Part shown: piece by piece, positions 24,511 to 36,572 of the stretch
Position numbering within the stretch: the stretch's first letter is position 1
How the letters are laid out: each line of letters opens with the position of its first letter
Assembly (NCBI GenBank): GCA_963920765.1
Contig: OY987244.1
Span: forward strand, 8,558,501 to 8,622,500
Direction of reading: 5' to 3'
From: Ulota crispa
Taxonomy: Eukaryota > Streptophyta > Bryopsida > Orthotrichales > Orthotrichaceae
DNA length: 64,000 bases
The notes under the pieces: generated by a model
Seen by the model: the letters and a program-made list of their open reading frames with translations, nothing else
Told to the model about the DNA's origin: nothing
Database searches by the model: none
Position numbers and translations under genes: made by a program

Positions 24511-26752
24511 GTACCAAATTGTGATTAAAATGCTTTTAAATCACTAAAAGTACACCATCAATCTATCACCAATATGTTCTCAATTTGTTCTTAAGAGCTT
24601 TCAAGATATGTGATTTAAAATTTAGTGAAATATTGATTGCATAGGAAGTTCTCTTTTGAGGTCAACTTTGATTGCAAATTTCAAGAAAGTATAAAAATTA
24701 AGAAATGGAAAATCCTAATACTTGAAGAATTTTTGTAAGTGATCAAAAATGCATCATACATAAGAAATAGGTGAAATTTAACTACTTGAAGTTGAAAATG
24801 TTTCTTAGATTTGAGAATTGTATGTTGAAAAATTAGTAGTGAGTGTACGTCAAGGTTTTTTTTTCTAACAAAATGAAGCCAATTGGTGACAGTTTTGACA
24901 AATTTAGACCAATATGGGTTGATCCCTTCATTTATCACCCAAAAAATGTGAACAACAAATAAATGACTATTGTGACAGTGGTGAGCGTGTATCCAAATGT
25001 GTGCCCTAATAAATTACAAATAAACAGATTGTCATTGTTGAACATTGAACAATATCAATACTAAATTACTTGGACCTTGATTTCTTATGACTTTTAATAT
25101 CCAAAATTCAAATACTATTTCTGACCCTATGACATTTTATGCAAATGCGTGGAAGTTCGTTTGGCTTTACTAATATGCATTACCTCCCAACACTTGGATA
25201 GACTTGTTCATAAAATTTCCAAATGTGTTTCATACTTTGGTTTACTTAATTTAAAGTGCATCCTCTAAATTAAAGTAAACCATCCAAGCATTCAAACAAA
25301 GAGTTCCCAAGAAAACAGTGCCCAAATTAACTAAACTTGTTCAAATTGACAAAAAAATGTTTGAATTAACACATCCAAAATTTCAAATCTACAAAAAATG
25401 ACCAAATTAACAGCGATTTTTTGTAAACTGCATAATGAGCATATATATTATCAAGGGAGTTTAAAGACAACAATTAATTTTTGTCATGATTGCCTAAATT
25501 TAGCTGTGAATTGTTCATGTACAATTAAGAAATTAAAGTCCACTAACAAAATCATGGTTGTTTGGGAGATTTGCTTGATGATACATTCTTTTGACTTGAG
25601 CCATAAGTGGTACAAGACATCATGGTTGTTACTTTGGGCAAGATTTGGCTATCAAACAACACATGCGGACACACAAAACAAACATCACAAGCAAACATGT
25701 CCATCCTTTGTTATTTTTAGGCCATTTTTAGGGTTTTAACCTAAAATAGGAAGAATCAAATGATTATTCTTCATTTCCAATAGATGATATGACTTTAAAT
25801 CTACGCTGTGACTTTGTGTTCACAACAATGAGTGTATATAACATGTATAAAATAAGTTTTTCTTTTGTCAAATTTTATCATGTTTTCAAATCAACTATGA
25901 GTTAACTACATCAAATGGACCATATGCTCAATTGGGCACTTTGGACTTATGGGCAAGTGGGCAAACAAGCTGTCCAATTTAACAACCATGCAAGATATGT
26001 TTTGCTTCTTGCCACACAAGGAGTAATTTGAACACAAAATTTTGCATAAAAGGGTCGAAACCTCTAGTTAATACAAAAATTTCTTTGTAGCAAGAATATC
26101 TTTTTACACAACACGGTAAAATTCATGATTTGTTTGAACTTTGTTGTACAAGTGATAAAAAAACTCTATGCCCATGAATGAATCCAAAATGCAAGAAAAT
26201 TGTGTACAAAGTGACTTTTTTCAACTCTAGACCATCTTTATTGACGGCATGTCACAACAACAGGCTAGTCATGCTACAAGTCCAACCACCATCTTCTCCA
26301 AATATCTTGATACCTTCTCCTTCTAAATACACAAAAGCTACTCACAATATGCTTTGCTTAGTATGGTGTCTCTACGGTCCCATTACGCATGCCACAAACT
26401 CTCCATATGCATGTAGATCTTTTTTCCTACTCATCAAAAAACCCAAACAATTATTCAATTCATGTCAAGTTTAGATGCTAATGCAAACATAACAACTTTT
26501 TAGTTTTGGAGAATCTCTTGGCCACAATAGTAGAAAACAAGGCCGTGATCAAAACTTTATGAGTCCTTATCAACACAAAATGTTTTACTCAACACAATTG
26601 TGCTAAAAATGTCAAAATCAAAATTGTTTGAATCAACATGATTTGAGTCCGGTTTTCTCTGCAAGTGCCAAAATACGTGCAATGAGTGAATGCACCAGTT
26701 AGGGGCTAACTTACAGTGAATCAACTTACATTATGAATGGGTCTCTGGGTGA
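24511..26752. other. AT-rich intergenic DNA
   Basis: No gene recognised. Frames of 98-113 codons at 25398-25739 and 26178-26474 carry no motif and their composition matches the surroundings. No bounded repeat was found. Confidence 0.4.
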
Positions 26753-27070
26753 TAAGGTAGGAGCACCCATAAGCAACGCTGTCCCCATAACTGTCAGCTA
26801 TGAAATCTTGAAAAATCTTTGGAATCAAATAGATGTAATGACAAGGATGTATACTATGGGAACATGAGATCTTGATAGTGGTTATGGATACAATGGCAAT
26901 TTGCTTTTTAAGAATTCACAACTTATTCTCACAGTATCCAAATAATACATTCAAAATTGCAAACTCATTATTTTTCTGTTCCTAATAGGATCCTATAATT
27001 TGCTAGCTGTTTATTAAAACTCATCATGTTCAAAACTCTTAGATTGACGCTTATGGGTGCTCCTACCTGA
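26753..27070. mobile_element. MITE, 'GGTAGGAGCACCCATA' family, copy 1
   Basis: TAAGGTAGGAGCACCCATAA on the left and its complement ending GGGTGCTCCTACCT on the right enclose 318 bp. It lacks the insertions found in the copies at 33.5 and 43.5 kb, so it serves as an empty-site reference for both. Confidence 0.85.
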
Positions 27071-27094
27071 AGGTACGCAGTAAGCCTAAGTTAC

Positions 27095-28013
27095 TTAACT
27101 CTTAAAAGACTAAGCAAAGTTTTCACCAAAAACTTCAAAACTGCCATTTTTAGAGCATCAACCAAATTTGAAAACAAAAACATTTTTATGTATATGTGAT
27201 TGTAGGATCTTGTAGAAGTATGGTTTTAGAAAATGTGGAAAAAATTTCAAAGTTTTCCACTAAGTGGATTGGAAGTTAGAATGGTTTGAATATTCAAACA
27301 CGTTGTGTGAAAAACTAGGCAGCTACCTTTCTGAAGGTGAAATTCTTAAGGAAAAAAGGCCATGTGGGTGGTGCTTCTCTAAACTCCTTATTCCTCCTAA
27401 GTAAAGTACATGTCAAAAAAGTTTCAAATCATTTGGAGTTGCACAACATATGGAAAAAAATTAGTAAGCAAAAAGAAGTAGAGAATGATTCAAAACACTA
27501 AATTTTTTAGAATTTAATTATGGAAATGAAAAATGCCAATCCCAATGGTCATAATGTTGTCATAAACAATATTCATCTTTTGGTTTTGTTTTTTCCCAAG
27601 ATGTTGAAAATTGAGTAAAATAAAGGACTTCAAAGTTTATTTTGGAGTAGAGAATCCATAACTGCCCGCAAACTAAAAATCCTCATAACTTTCATTTAGT
27701 TGATCCAAATGGTATGATTCAAAACTTCCTACATTCACACAAATCTCCTAAACCAATTTAATCTTTTTGTTTTTGAAAAAAGTAACTTTTAAAAATCTGC
27801 CTAGGCTGCCCGTCGAACGTAAAAAATAACATATTAGGTCATAACTTTTTACTCATAATTCCAAATGTCATGAAATTTAATGCATATGAAAGATAAACCT
27901 TGTCCCCACATTCTGTTTAAAATTTCAGCCTAAAATATGAAAAGCTCCAATCACAGGTACCTACCCAAAATCACTGTGTTTCTAAAAACGGGGTCTGGTC
28001 CTTTAGGGGTTAA
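27095..28013. mobile_element. TTAA-flanked element, long family, copy 4
   Basis: TTAACTCTTAAAAGACTAAG opens and GGTCCTTTAGGGGTTAA closes 919 bp. GTAGGATCTTGTA lies about 110 bp from the left end and GGTACCTACCCAAAATC about 60 bp from the right, as in the other long copies. Confidence 0.8.
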
Positions 28014-28290
28014 GGGGGAAACCCCAATTTGCCAAATTTCGGTGTGTTCATTATGAACTACGTAGCTCCAAAGTTCAAGAGTGGTAGCATTAAGTAGCAA
28101 GGGAGCGAGGTGCAGAGGCCCAGCCGTCAAACCAGAACTTCAGATCTGCAGCCGAATCTGATGCAGGAGTCCTTGACATGTCTTGAGCCGTCACATGCCG
28201 GCACTCTGAGGCAGGAGTAAGTTATTAACCTAATAGGGAGTAGCTGTTGTCATCACTTTGGTTATTGCACACATAATGTAGGAGCACACA

Positions 28291-29048
28291 TAAGGTGGGA
28301 GCACCCATACCTGGTAACAACCTACAAAGAGTTTGAGGAAACAAAGATTTCTCATGTAGGAAGATAAGAAATATTGGCATTACAAATTTTTATAATTTTG
28401 TTTGCAAAATTGAGATTTTTGTGAATTTTGGGAGTCAAAAAGTGAGCTTTGAACCCATTGCCAACCTCTAAACTCATGCCCAATAATAACCAAACTAAGG
28501 TAGGAATACCATAAACTGTTGAAACAAGCATTTTAGCTTGTAAAATATGGGGAATTTCTTGAGAAATTGAGCTTAGTAAGTGCAGAAACAAGGATGAGGA
28601 GGAATGCAAAATAAAATAAAATAAAATAATCCTTAAGAATGAATTTTTTAAGCAATAAAAATGTGGATTCTTCATTTGAACCCATTCTTGTTTCATAGGT
28701 TCACCTAAAACGGCTATCTCTAGACCTTTGTTCAAAAACAAGTGTGAACCAATCAAATGCAAGAAAATTGTATCTTTTCAAGATGTTTTTCAAAACCAGC
28801 TATTGTTGGTTTCATACGGTCTACTCTGCCATTAGAGGGGGTAACGGTTTATGGTACTCCTACCTTACTTTCCACTCATTACTTCCTACTTCACTTTGGA
28901 ACACTTGGCATGATTAAGTGGTCCCAACCTTGAAAAGTCCTCCATACAAAAAAACGCATTCCAAAGCACCGATCCTTGTTGGGATTGGAAATAATGCACC
29001 TCATTGGTTGGATATGGGGCGTTGTTAACTATAGATGCTTCCACCTTA
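28291..29048. mobile_element. MITE, 'GGTGGGAGCACCC' family, copy 1, interrupted
   Basis: TAAGGTGGGAGCACCCATAC on the left and GATGCTTCCACCTTA on the right. The flanks of the nested element (28496-28867) align with 32274-32813: both have CATGTAGGAAGATAAGAA near the left and CACTCATTACTTC-like text near the right. Without the nested insert it would be about 390 bp. Confidence 0.75.
28496..28867. mobile_element. MITE, 'GGTAGGAATACCATAAA' family, copy 1 (nested)
   Basis: TAAGGTAGGAATACCATAAA and its complement TTTATGGTACTCCTACCTTA bound 372 bp inserted in the 28291-29048 MITE. Two more copies lie at 44339-44842 (reverse) and 45458-46130. Comparison with the uninterrupted host copy suggests a TA or 3-bp TA-containing target. 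The 136-codon minus-strand frame across it is not a gene. Confidence 0.8.
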
Positions 29049-31109
29049 GCCCCTAAAATAGCATGAAATTACTAGAGAAGATGACCTCTTAAAATAGCAT
29101 GAAGGTCATTTTTTCAAATAAGATTCTTTTTTTACAAATTAAATAATAATAATATTTGATTCACAACTCAAGGTGGTGAACTCTAAAAATACATAAATTG
29201 TTTGCTTGCAAAAGGGCACGGTTGTTGTCGTTTACCTAATTAAGCAATCAGGTTTATTATATTAATTTATTAAAATACATTCTTGCATAAAATCCTTAAT
29301 TGAAGAATGTGTCAAATAGAATTTGGTCAACTTAAGCTTAATATTAGAAATGATTAAAGGTTTCTTATAGGGAGACAAGTATTGTGAACAACAAAGGGAA
29401 TGTCCCTGGTCTTTCAAGTCTTATTTTGAGTCCTTTTCCCAATCAATTTCTTATCAAAAAATTTAAGATGTAAAAAGTTAGTTGGAGCCTTGGCCCATGA
29501 CAAATTTATTACAAACAGCATTTCAATCTGGCTTTTTGCTCCAAGTTGGGCATGTTGATCTTCAAAATGTCACCATTTTGCATGTAATTACATTGTTTTG
29601 TACCTTTGGCTATAGGAAGATGGAATGAAGTGCTATTAGAACATGCACGGTGCACCAGATCATGCACAAGGAAAGGTGGCAATGAGTGTAATTTCTTTAT
29701 TCTTTATAGGATTTATTTTCTCATTCTTGAGAAATTAATCAATCTTTGTTTGAGCAACGGTAAGTATTTATTGCTGCCAATGTTTGAATGAGGTAAGAGA
29801 ATTTGAAGCTCAGTGCAAGTAAAATCACAAATTTTGAAGCACTATTAACTTAATTATAAATTTTCATGGTCAACACTTGTAACTTCTAAAGAAGAACATT
29901 GATTGGGTGGGCTCTTTTTGAGACAAAAGGACCTTGCTTTTCATAAATACAATGACAAGAAATAAAAATCCGAAAACAAATTGGTAAATAATGAAGGTAT
30001 TGTCTAGACGTCATGAGTTAAAACTCAAGATAACTTAGTATAAATATTCAATATTTTGTCAAACGTACAATCATCAAGTCCAAAAGTCCATGTTTTACCT
30101 CTTTTGAAACAAATAATTGAAATCATCATATTCTCCATTACAAGGAAAATTTGTTCCAACCCATGTAACTTGCATACATGATGCTAGATAGTGCTTGGTG
30201 ACACTTGCAAGATTAAAATGAATAATTTTGGAGTAGAACAAAAAACTAGATGTTTGATCTAATTACTAATGCTAAATTACAACATCAATAAATTCAATAA
30301 GAGTGAATTTCTATAGGAGAACTAAACCTCCCATCTATAGTAAAGACTTTCAATGAGTGCTTGCCTTCTAGTTCTTTAAAGCTTAAAATACACACATTTT
30401 GCACAATAAGCAATTAATGCAATCACTCTCCATGATAATGGATTTGGGCCATTTGACACCTTGCAAAATGAAGGGCCAAATTCCCAATGAATCCTTCGCT
30501 CATGCTACCTTTGCAATGGTAAAGCTTTTGGTTGGTGGTTTTGAACACAAGCATTTAATATGCAAATGCTCGGAGTCATAATAATTTTGCAAGTACAAAT
30601 TAGTGCAATTGTTTGCACTTACAGTTGCATTCTCTATCTTTTTTTTGTTTAAATTTAATTGCACAATTTTTTATGTTGAGTAATTTGTTTTGTTTTCACT
30701 TCTTTGCCTCCAATTCTAAAAGCCAAACTACACATGGAGTTGAGGATGTGTTTGAGCCCAACAAGGTCATAAGTTACTCCTTGATTGACAGTGATCAAAT
30801 CTCCAAAATCACCTCTAAATCAAGTTCACACTAGGAGTGGAAGAAGCCACGATGTATTGATTATTATTCTTCAAGGAAAAGATCTAACATGGCCTCCATT
30901 CCAAGAACCTACTTCATTGAGAAACATAACCAGCTCCTTATCTCTAGGTTGTTGTTAGATTTCAATCAAATTTAATAAATATTACCAAAGAAGAGTTGTT
31001 TTTCATTTATATGCCAGCACCGTATAACGTGGTACAAATCTCACAGATCTACAGACTCGGTCTTCTTCATTCTGTTCTTTTGAAAATTAAAGGCGCGGAG
31101 TTCTGGCCT
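29049..31109. other. AT-rich intergenic DNA
   Basis: No gene or bounded repeat recognised. Open frames of 60-73 codons (29606, 30399, 30613) have no motif. Confidence 0.4.
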
Positions 31110-31355
31110 TTAACCCTAGACCGCCCAACCCTTGTTTGCATGAAGGACATGTTTCTGTACTTTAAACTGCAAAGAATCACGTTCCCACATCGATGTGGAT
31201 GAAATTTTCAATGAGTACAATTGCCAAGGGAACGGGGGCACTGTGAAATTTGTTGTCAAATTAAAAGAGCTGATGTGATTCATAGTCATTGCAAAAAAGG
31301 GTGCTCTTCAAGTCCATGCAGACATTTTTCATACGCTTGGGTGGCCTAGGATTAA
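31110..31355. mobile_element. TTAA-flanked short element, 'TAGACCGCCCA' type
   Basis: TTAACCCTAGACCGCCCAA and the diverged complement TTGGGTGGCCTAGGATTAA bound 246 bp. It is a single copy in this window and non-coding. Confidence 0.6.
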
Positions 31356-32273
31356 GGACCACGCGACCATATTTTGGTCGCTGGAGGTGGTTTTTGGCTT
31401 GTAGGTTGAAATCGCTTAATAATTTGGAATTTGGTCTTGAAGAATGCATGTGATCACAAGAATTTTGCATCCATCTAAAAAAATAACAATGCAATTGGGT
31501 ATGTGAGTTGATAAATAATGGTGTTTATACAACATGGCTTCAAAATACATATCCAATTTTTGTCAAAGATGGATCAAAGCAACAACACAATACATCAAGT
31601 ATGCAAGAAGAATGTCAAATCTCAATTGCACAATTCTAAAAAATATATAAATTGCTCAAGAAATACACTTGTATTGTTTTCATATACAATAGTAGTATAA
31701 TTGTAGTATTTGAAGATCTACTAAAATATTGTTGTCATTTTGGCTTTAAAAATTGTCATCCTACATTTAAGGCCAATTCTTGATTGTTTTCACCAATTGG
31801 ATTTTCTAGAATAATTATCAAATTTCTTGTAGAACCGTTTTAGGGTAGCAAAGAAAGTGGATTTTTTGACCCTTTTTGTCCACTTAGCTACACCTTGTGA
31901 TTGCTATTTTTGTCTATTTTGTGTGAAACCAGTCTTATTGTAAAGGTGGGAAACCTTGCTTTTAGAATGTAAGGCTCTTTTCAATCAAAGCTTGCATGAA
32001 GCCTTAACATTCAAAGCCACACTAGCACAAAACACAAGAGATTTTCCACATACGGATTACTCAATCATTATAATGTTTCACCTCCAAGGATAAATCTAGC
32101 TAAAATTTTGGTGCTTTATAGTAAACAAGGTGTACTTCCCATTTGTATGGTTGGATTACTGAAAATGGGTCCATATTTGAGTCACTTGCACATCTAAGCT
32201 TACATCCCTTGTTTTTAGTGGATTTTGTGAAAATGGATCAGTGGTCCTTAAAGGGCCAAGTTAGGTTATGCGG
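31356..32273. other. AT-rich intergenic DNA
   Basis: Nothing recognisable beyond scattered words resembling TTAA-element ends near 32245-32265 (GGTCCTTAAAGGGCC). Confidence 0.35.
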
Positions 32274-32813
32274 TTAAGGTGAAAGCACTTGTACCCAATA
32301 ACTTAAACTCTTTTTAGTTTGTTGCATAATTGCTTTAAGGCAACAAATATTTTTCACATGTAGGAAGATAAGAATTATTGGGATAGTAAAATTTTCATAA
32401 TTTTATTTTGCAAAACTGAAATTACTCTAAATTTTGGGAGTTAAATTGTGTTTTGAACACCATATTCATTATATTGGAAAAACTGCATTCCCAAGTTGTA
32501 CCCTGATGGTCAATTTAAGTTGGTCACCTTAAACCCAAAATGTTACAAAATTCCCAATTTAATGAATATGGTGTTTTTGGTTTCATGGTCAATGTCTAAA
32601 CTCATATAATTCACATAATAAACAAATTATTTTCAACTCATTACTTCTTACTTCACTTTGGGACATATGATGTGACTTAAGTGGTCCTAACCTTAAAAAG
32701 GATAAAAAAACACATTCCAAAGCACCTATCTCTATTGATGTTGGAAATAGTACACCCTATTGGTTGGGTATGGCCGTATGGGGAGTTGGTTGCAATGGGT
32801 GCTTCCACCTTAT
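32274..32813. mobile_element. MITE, 'GGTGGGAGCACCC' family, copy 2
   Basis: GTTAAGGTGAAAGCAC on the left and GTGCTTCCACCTTA on the right. The interior aligns with both flanks of the insert in the 28.3-kb copy. It carries its own nested MITE at 32456-32575. Confidence 0.7.
32456..32575. mobile_element. MITE, 'CGCCATATT' family, copy 2 (nested)
   Basis: AACACCATATTCATTATATT and its complement ending GAATATGGTGTT bound 120 bp inside the 32.3-kb MITE. The interior matches the 52-kb copy in reverse (ACCTTAAACCCA, TGTTACAAAATTC). Confidence 0.8.
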
Positions 32814-32820
32814 GCCCTTA

Positions 32821-33133
32821 GGGCATCTCCATAGGTGGCTCAAACACGCTCAAAGTGGATGAAAAGTGTTAAGGCCCCACTCAAAAGCCTCTCAAGCCAC
32901 TTTGCCCTACCGTGTTTAGCAAGGGCCCCTCAACACACTATTCATCCTAAGTTTAGTGAACTTTATCCTCTACCTTCCTTGGTAAGTGGTCAATTGATAA
33001 TTTATGACGCGTGTTGGAGTGCAAGGTCACCTTTTTGAAAAGTAAGCTTATGGGTGGAGATCAAGGGGCTTGAAGGCCAGCCAAAATAATTTAGATGGTA
33101 AATTTTGAAGAGTCCCAACCAATTGAGATGCTC
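32821..33133. mobile_element. Tourist-like MITE, 313 bp, copy 1
   Basis: The ends GGGCATCTCCATAGGTGG and CAATTGAGATGCTC are inverted repeats flanked by TTA at 32818-32820 and 33134-33136, as for PIF/Harbinger-mobilised MITEs. The interior matches copy 2 (GTGGATGAAAAGTGT, CACTATTCA.CC.AAGTTTAGTGA). Confidence 0.9.
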
Positions 33134-33212
33134 TTAGAGTGAAAAGCAGATGTTCAAATCAACTTGAAAAGTACATACATGACTATTGAAATGACAATGG
33201 TTTCAAGAGTTA

Positions 33213-33525
33213 GGGCATCTCCACCCGTGGCTCGGACTTGCTTAAAGTGGATGAAAAGTGTCCAAGCCTCTCTCAAAACCCTCTCAAACTCTCTTATTTA
33301 GCGAGTCTAGCAAGCCACTCTTCAAGCCACTATTTGTGCACTATTCACCCCAAGTTTAGTGAGCTTTATCCTCTACTTCCCTAGATAAGTGGTCAATACT
33401 TATTTATGGGGCGTGTTGGAGTGTAAGACCACTTTTTCAAAGAGCATGGATGGAGATTGAGAGCCTTCACGCCTCGCCAAACCAAATGGAAAACTTTGAG
33501 CAAGCCTAGACCGGTGGAGATGCCC
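33213..33525. mobile_element. Tourist-like MITE, 313 bp, copy 2
   Basis: GGGCATCTCCACCCGTGG and CCGGTGGAGATGCCC ends flanked by TTA at 33210-33212 and 33526-33528. It has the same length and orientation as copy 1, only 79 bp away. Confidence 0.92.
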
Positions 33526-34797
33526 TTAAGGTAGGAGCACCCATAAGCATCAGGTTAAAGGTTTTGACCATGATGAGTATTAATAAACAACTAGCAAATA
33601 TGATGAGTATTAACCCCTAAAGGACCATTTGTCCGTTCAACAGACAAATGGGATTTTGGGCAGGTACCTACTGCCTCAATTTTTGTCCTGATTTTTTAAA
33701 TTTTTTTTGAAGATAGAAAAACACATTAGCTTTTGGGGAATCTAATTTTTATTCCAATTGATGTCAGGGAGCAAAAGTTATGCCCAAATAAGCACAAATT
33801 TGGGGACTCCGGGCAAAAAAAAAATTCTTATAGAAACTTGAAGAAAAGTTGATTTTTTTTCTCATAGATTATATCTTTGTCTAAATCTGAAGCTTTAATT
33901 CATTCCATTTGGACTAGTTATGAGAAAGTTATGGACAATCTTGTTTTTTGGGCAATTCAAGCATCTTCTTGAAAAAAAGACTTATAAACTTCAGTTTTGA
34001 ATGCAAGTATAACATTTTTTTCAAAAAAATTGTTTGAGAGTTTAAAATTTGCTTTCTAGAATAATCTCACCATTGGGATTATTACGTTTCAATTCCAGTG
34101 CAGGGTTATTAGCAATTTAAGTATTTGTTCAATCTCATACCTTCTTCTACCTAATGTTTTTTTTAAAGAATGAAAGTTTTTTTTTTTTGTTATTTTTTTC
34201 CCCAAGATTACCTACTCAACTTCCCACCATGCATAAATAGAATTCCAAACTTTGTGGTGCAAAAATTTTAAGTTAAAAAAAGTTCAAAGTCAAATAATCT
34301 TGTTAGGCAAGGTGCAAAAGAAGCTGTTTTTTACTTTTTAAACGCAAATATCTTGGAATCTGTGCGATCAAAGTTCTAGAGTTTTCTATGACACACTCCT
34401 ATACTAGTCTAGTACAAGATTCTAAGATCAAATATGCAAAAAGATTAGTTTTCAATATTTTTTACTCTTCTCCATAGAAGTGGCAGTTTTGAGTGTCTTT
34501 TGACAAAATAAAGGCCATGGTCTTTTAGGGGTTAATGAACAACTAGCAAATTATAGAATCCTATTAGGAACAAAAAAAATAATGAGTTTGCACTTTTGAA
34601 TGTATTATTTGGATACTATGAAAATAATTGTGACTTTTTAAAGAGCAAACTGCCATTGCACCCATAACCAATACTAAGGTTTCATGTTCACATGTTGTAC
34701 ATCCTTGTAATCACATCTGTTTACTTCTACAAATTTTCTAGGATTTTAAAGGTGATGGTTATGGGGACACTAACGCTTATGGGTGTTTCTACCTTAA
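33526..34797. mobile_element. MITE, 'GGTAGGAGCACCCATA' family, copy 2, interrupted
   Basis: TTAAGGTAGGAGCACCCATA opens directly at the end of the Tourist-like MITE, and ATGGGTGTTTCTACCTTAA closes it. It is split by the TTAA element at 33610-34535. A stretch of about 30 bp (ATGATGAGTATTAA...GCAAAT) is duplicated beside the insertion. Without the insert it matches the 26.8-kb copy in reverse orientation. Confidence 0.8.
33610..34535. mobile_element. TTAA-flanked element, long family, copy 5 (nested)
   Basis: TTAACCCCTAAAGGACCA opens and ATGGTCTTTTAGGGGTTAA closes 926 bp inserted in the 33.5-kb MITE. It is the reverse complement of the 5.6-kb copy, with GGGCAGGTACCTAC near its left end. Comparison with the unoccupied 26.8-kb MITE puts the target within TATTAATAAA, consistent with TTAA. 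Confidence 0.85.
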
Positions 34798-35702
34798 TCC
34801 TTAAAGGACCAAGTACATTTTTTCTTAGAAAACACTCAAAATTGTCATTTCTAGTGAATTGATCCCCAAAACAATCTTTTTCAAAAAATATCACGTCTAA
34901 ACTTAGGATCTTGTACTAGACTCATTTAAGAACATACCATGAAATTTTGTGAAGTTTGACCGTAACGGATCGAGAGATATGATCATGTAAAGGTAGTACA
35001 TAAAGTTTTTCTACCTTTGCCCAAAATTTTGAGTGCCTTTGACCACATGTGATGAACAATTTTTGTACTATAGGTGTTGAAGAGATTTGTCCAACATGCT
35101 CTAAATCATGTTAGGCATATCTCTCCAAGTTTTTGTGATCAACCAAGAGATGGAATACACCCTCCATGCAATCCACGGCCCTGCATTGCAAACATGTGCT
35201 TGAAATTCACATTACATTGAGGTTTTTTGCCAACCAAGTTTTCTAAAAAGATATTAAAGAATATAAAAATCTAAGCGATGGATTAGAAGAGTTTAGCTTC
35301 ATTGACAATCTCAAGAAAGAAAATTGGAAAAAAAAACTAAATCTCTAATAGCTATTGCAATTCAAAGGTTAATGTATTTATAAATACAATAATGTATTTA
35401 TTTAGTACACTATTGCTTTGGATAGATTCCATAGAGGGGCATCCCTTCAATGGTTCCCCTTGGGAGAAGTCAACAGAAAATGGCATGCCCAAGCTGCCCC
35501 TTTAACTAAAATTCACATGTTTACCCTTATAACTTTTGAACCGGAAATTGGAATTTAGTATAGGTTGTTCTCCCATGTAACTTTTGCAAAATTCTACCTT
35601 TGGAGAAAAAATTATAGAATTTGGTCATAAATTTTAGTAACATGACCTTGCCCCAAATTCCCATTTGTCCTTCGTAGGGACAAGTGGTCCTTTAGGGGTT
35701 AA
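34794..35702. mobile_element. TTAA-flanked element, long family, copy 6
   Basis: TTAATCCTTAAAGGACCAAG opens and GTGGTCCTTTAGGGGTTAA closes 909 bp. TAGGATCTTGTACTAGA lies about 115 bp inside. The left TTAA is also the end of the 33.5-kb MITE and the right TTAA is shared with the next element. Confidence 0.85.
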
Positions 35703-35946
35703 CCCATGAGCACCCAAGAGACATTATAATGTCTTTGAAAAAGCTGGGTCAACTCCATTTGACCAATATAATCTCATTGCACATTTAGTGAAACCACTTC
35801 CAATCTAGTTCATCATGATGGAGACGCTTTCCACTAACAATACATATGGTCCAATCTTGTGGATTGTATTTTTCAATCCACAAGGGCACTTTGATTGCAC
35901 ACAAGTCAAGCATTTTTCATTTCAACTCTGGGCGCTCAGGGGTTAA
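35699..35946. mobile_element. TTAA-flanked short element, 'GGGCGCTC' family, copy 2
   Basis: 248 bp from TTAACCCATGAGCACCC to GGGCGCTCAGGGGTTAA. It is the reverse complement of the 15.8-kb copy. It shares its left TTAA with the element before and its right TTAA with the one after. Confidence 0.85.
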
Positions 35947-36572
35947 CCCCTCATTGCCCATTGTAGTTTGGAGTATCTTAGAATTTGCTTGAAAGTGAAC
36001 AAAATGCAAGCATTTTGATCAATCTTATTAAATTTCTTTGAAGCGCAACCATACAAATTCAGAGTAGACATGTTATAGATCACATAGGAAAAGAAATCAC
36101 AACAATATCATTTATGGATTGAAAGATTATAATGTTTGATCATGAAGGTGTTAAAACTGCGAAAGTGATTTGAAGCCTTTCAATCCTCTTTTTGCATCTC
36201 AAACCTAAAATTGAGGGTACCAAAAAAATATGAGTATGTAAAGTATAACATGTTTAACTCCAATCAATTTACGGCTTCTCAAAAATCTATTTTACAATTT
36301 TTTAAATTGAAATTTTAATGTGATTTTTTCTCCAAGTTCTACTGTACTTGAAGCTCATTTCCAAGAATCTTCAACACTAGAAAGTGAAGATTTGCAACAG
36401 ACACTCTTGCACAAAATTTTGAACAGCCAAATCACTTTAATTCATTTTCAGAATCAAACTCTTGATGCTAAAACTAGACTTCAAAATAATAATAATCACT
36501 AAAAAGAATCAGAAAGGTTGTGCATCAATTCAAAGAAGACCGATTTGAGCCCCTTCGGCGGGTAGGGGTTAA
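35943..36572. mobile_element. TTAA-flanked element, 'CTCACTGCCCA' family, copy 1
   Basis: TTAACCCCTCATTGCCCA opens and GGCGGGTAGGGGTTAA closes 630 bp. The 57955-58597 copy has the same interior in the same orientation (GTAGACATGTTATAGATCAC, TTTACGGCTTCTCAAAA). It is non-coding. Confidence 0.85.

Noticed and set aside
28352-28762. 136-codon minus-strand frame with a similar 74-codon frame at 45789-46013 (both start MHLIGSHLF)
   Set aside because: Both lie within copies of the same MITE; the shared peptide follows from DNA similarity, and the frame is not kept over its full length.
5588-36572. Reading the TTAA-flanked segments as Harbinger (TAA or TTA duplication) or Stowaway (TA duplication) elements
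   Set aside because: Not fully excluded. TTAA is present at both ends in about 17 copies and is shared between abutting elements, which favours a TTAA target; a TA target with outer T and A preference remains possible.
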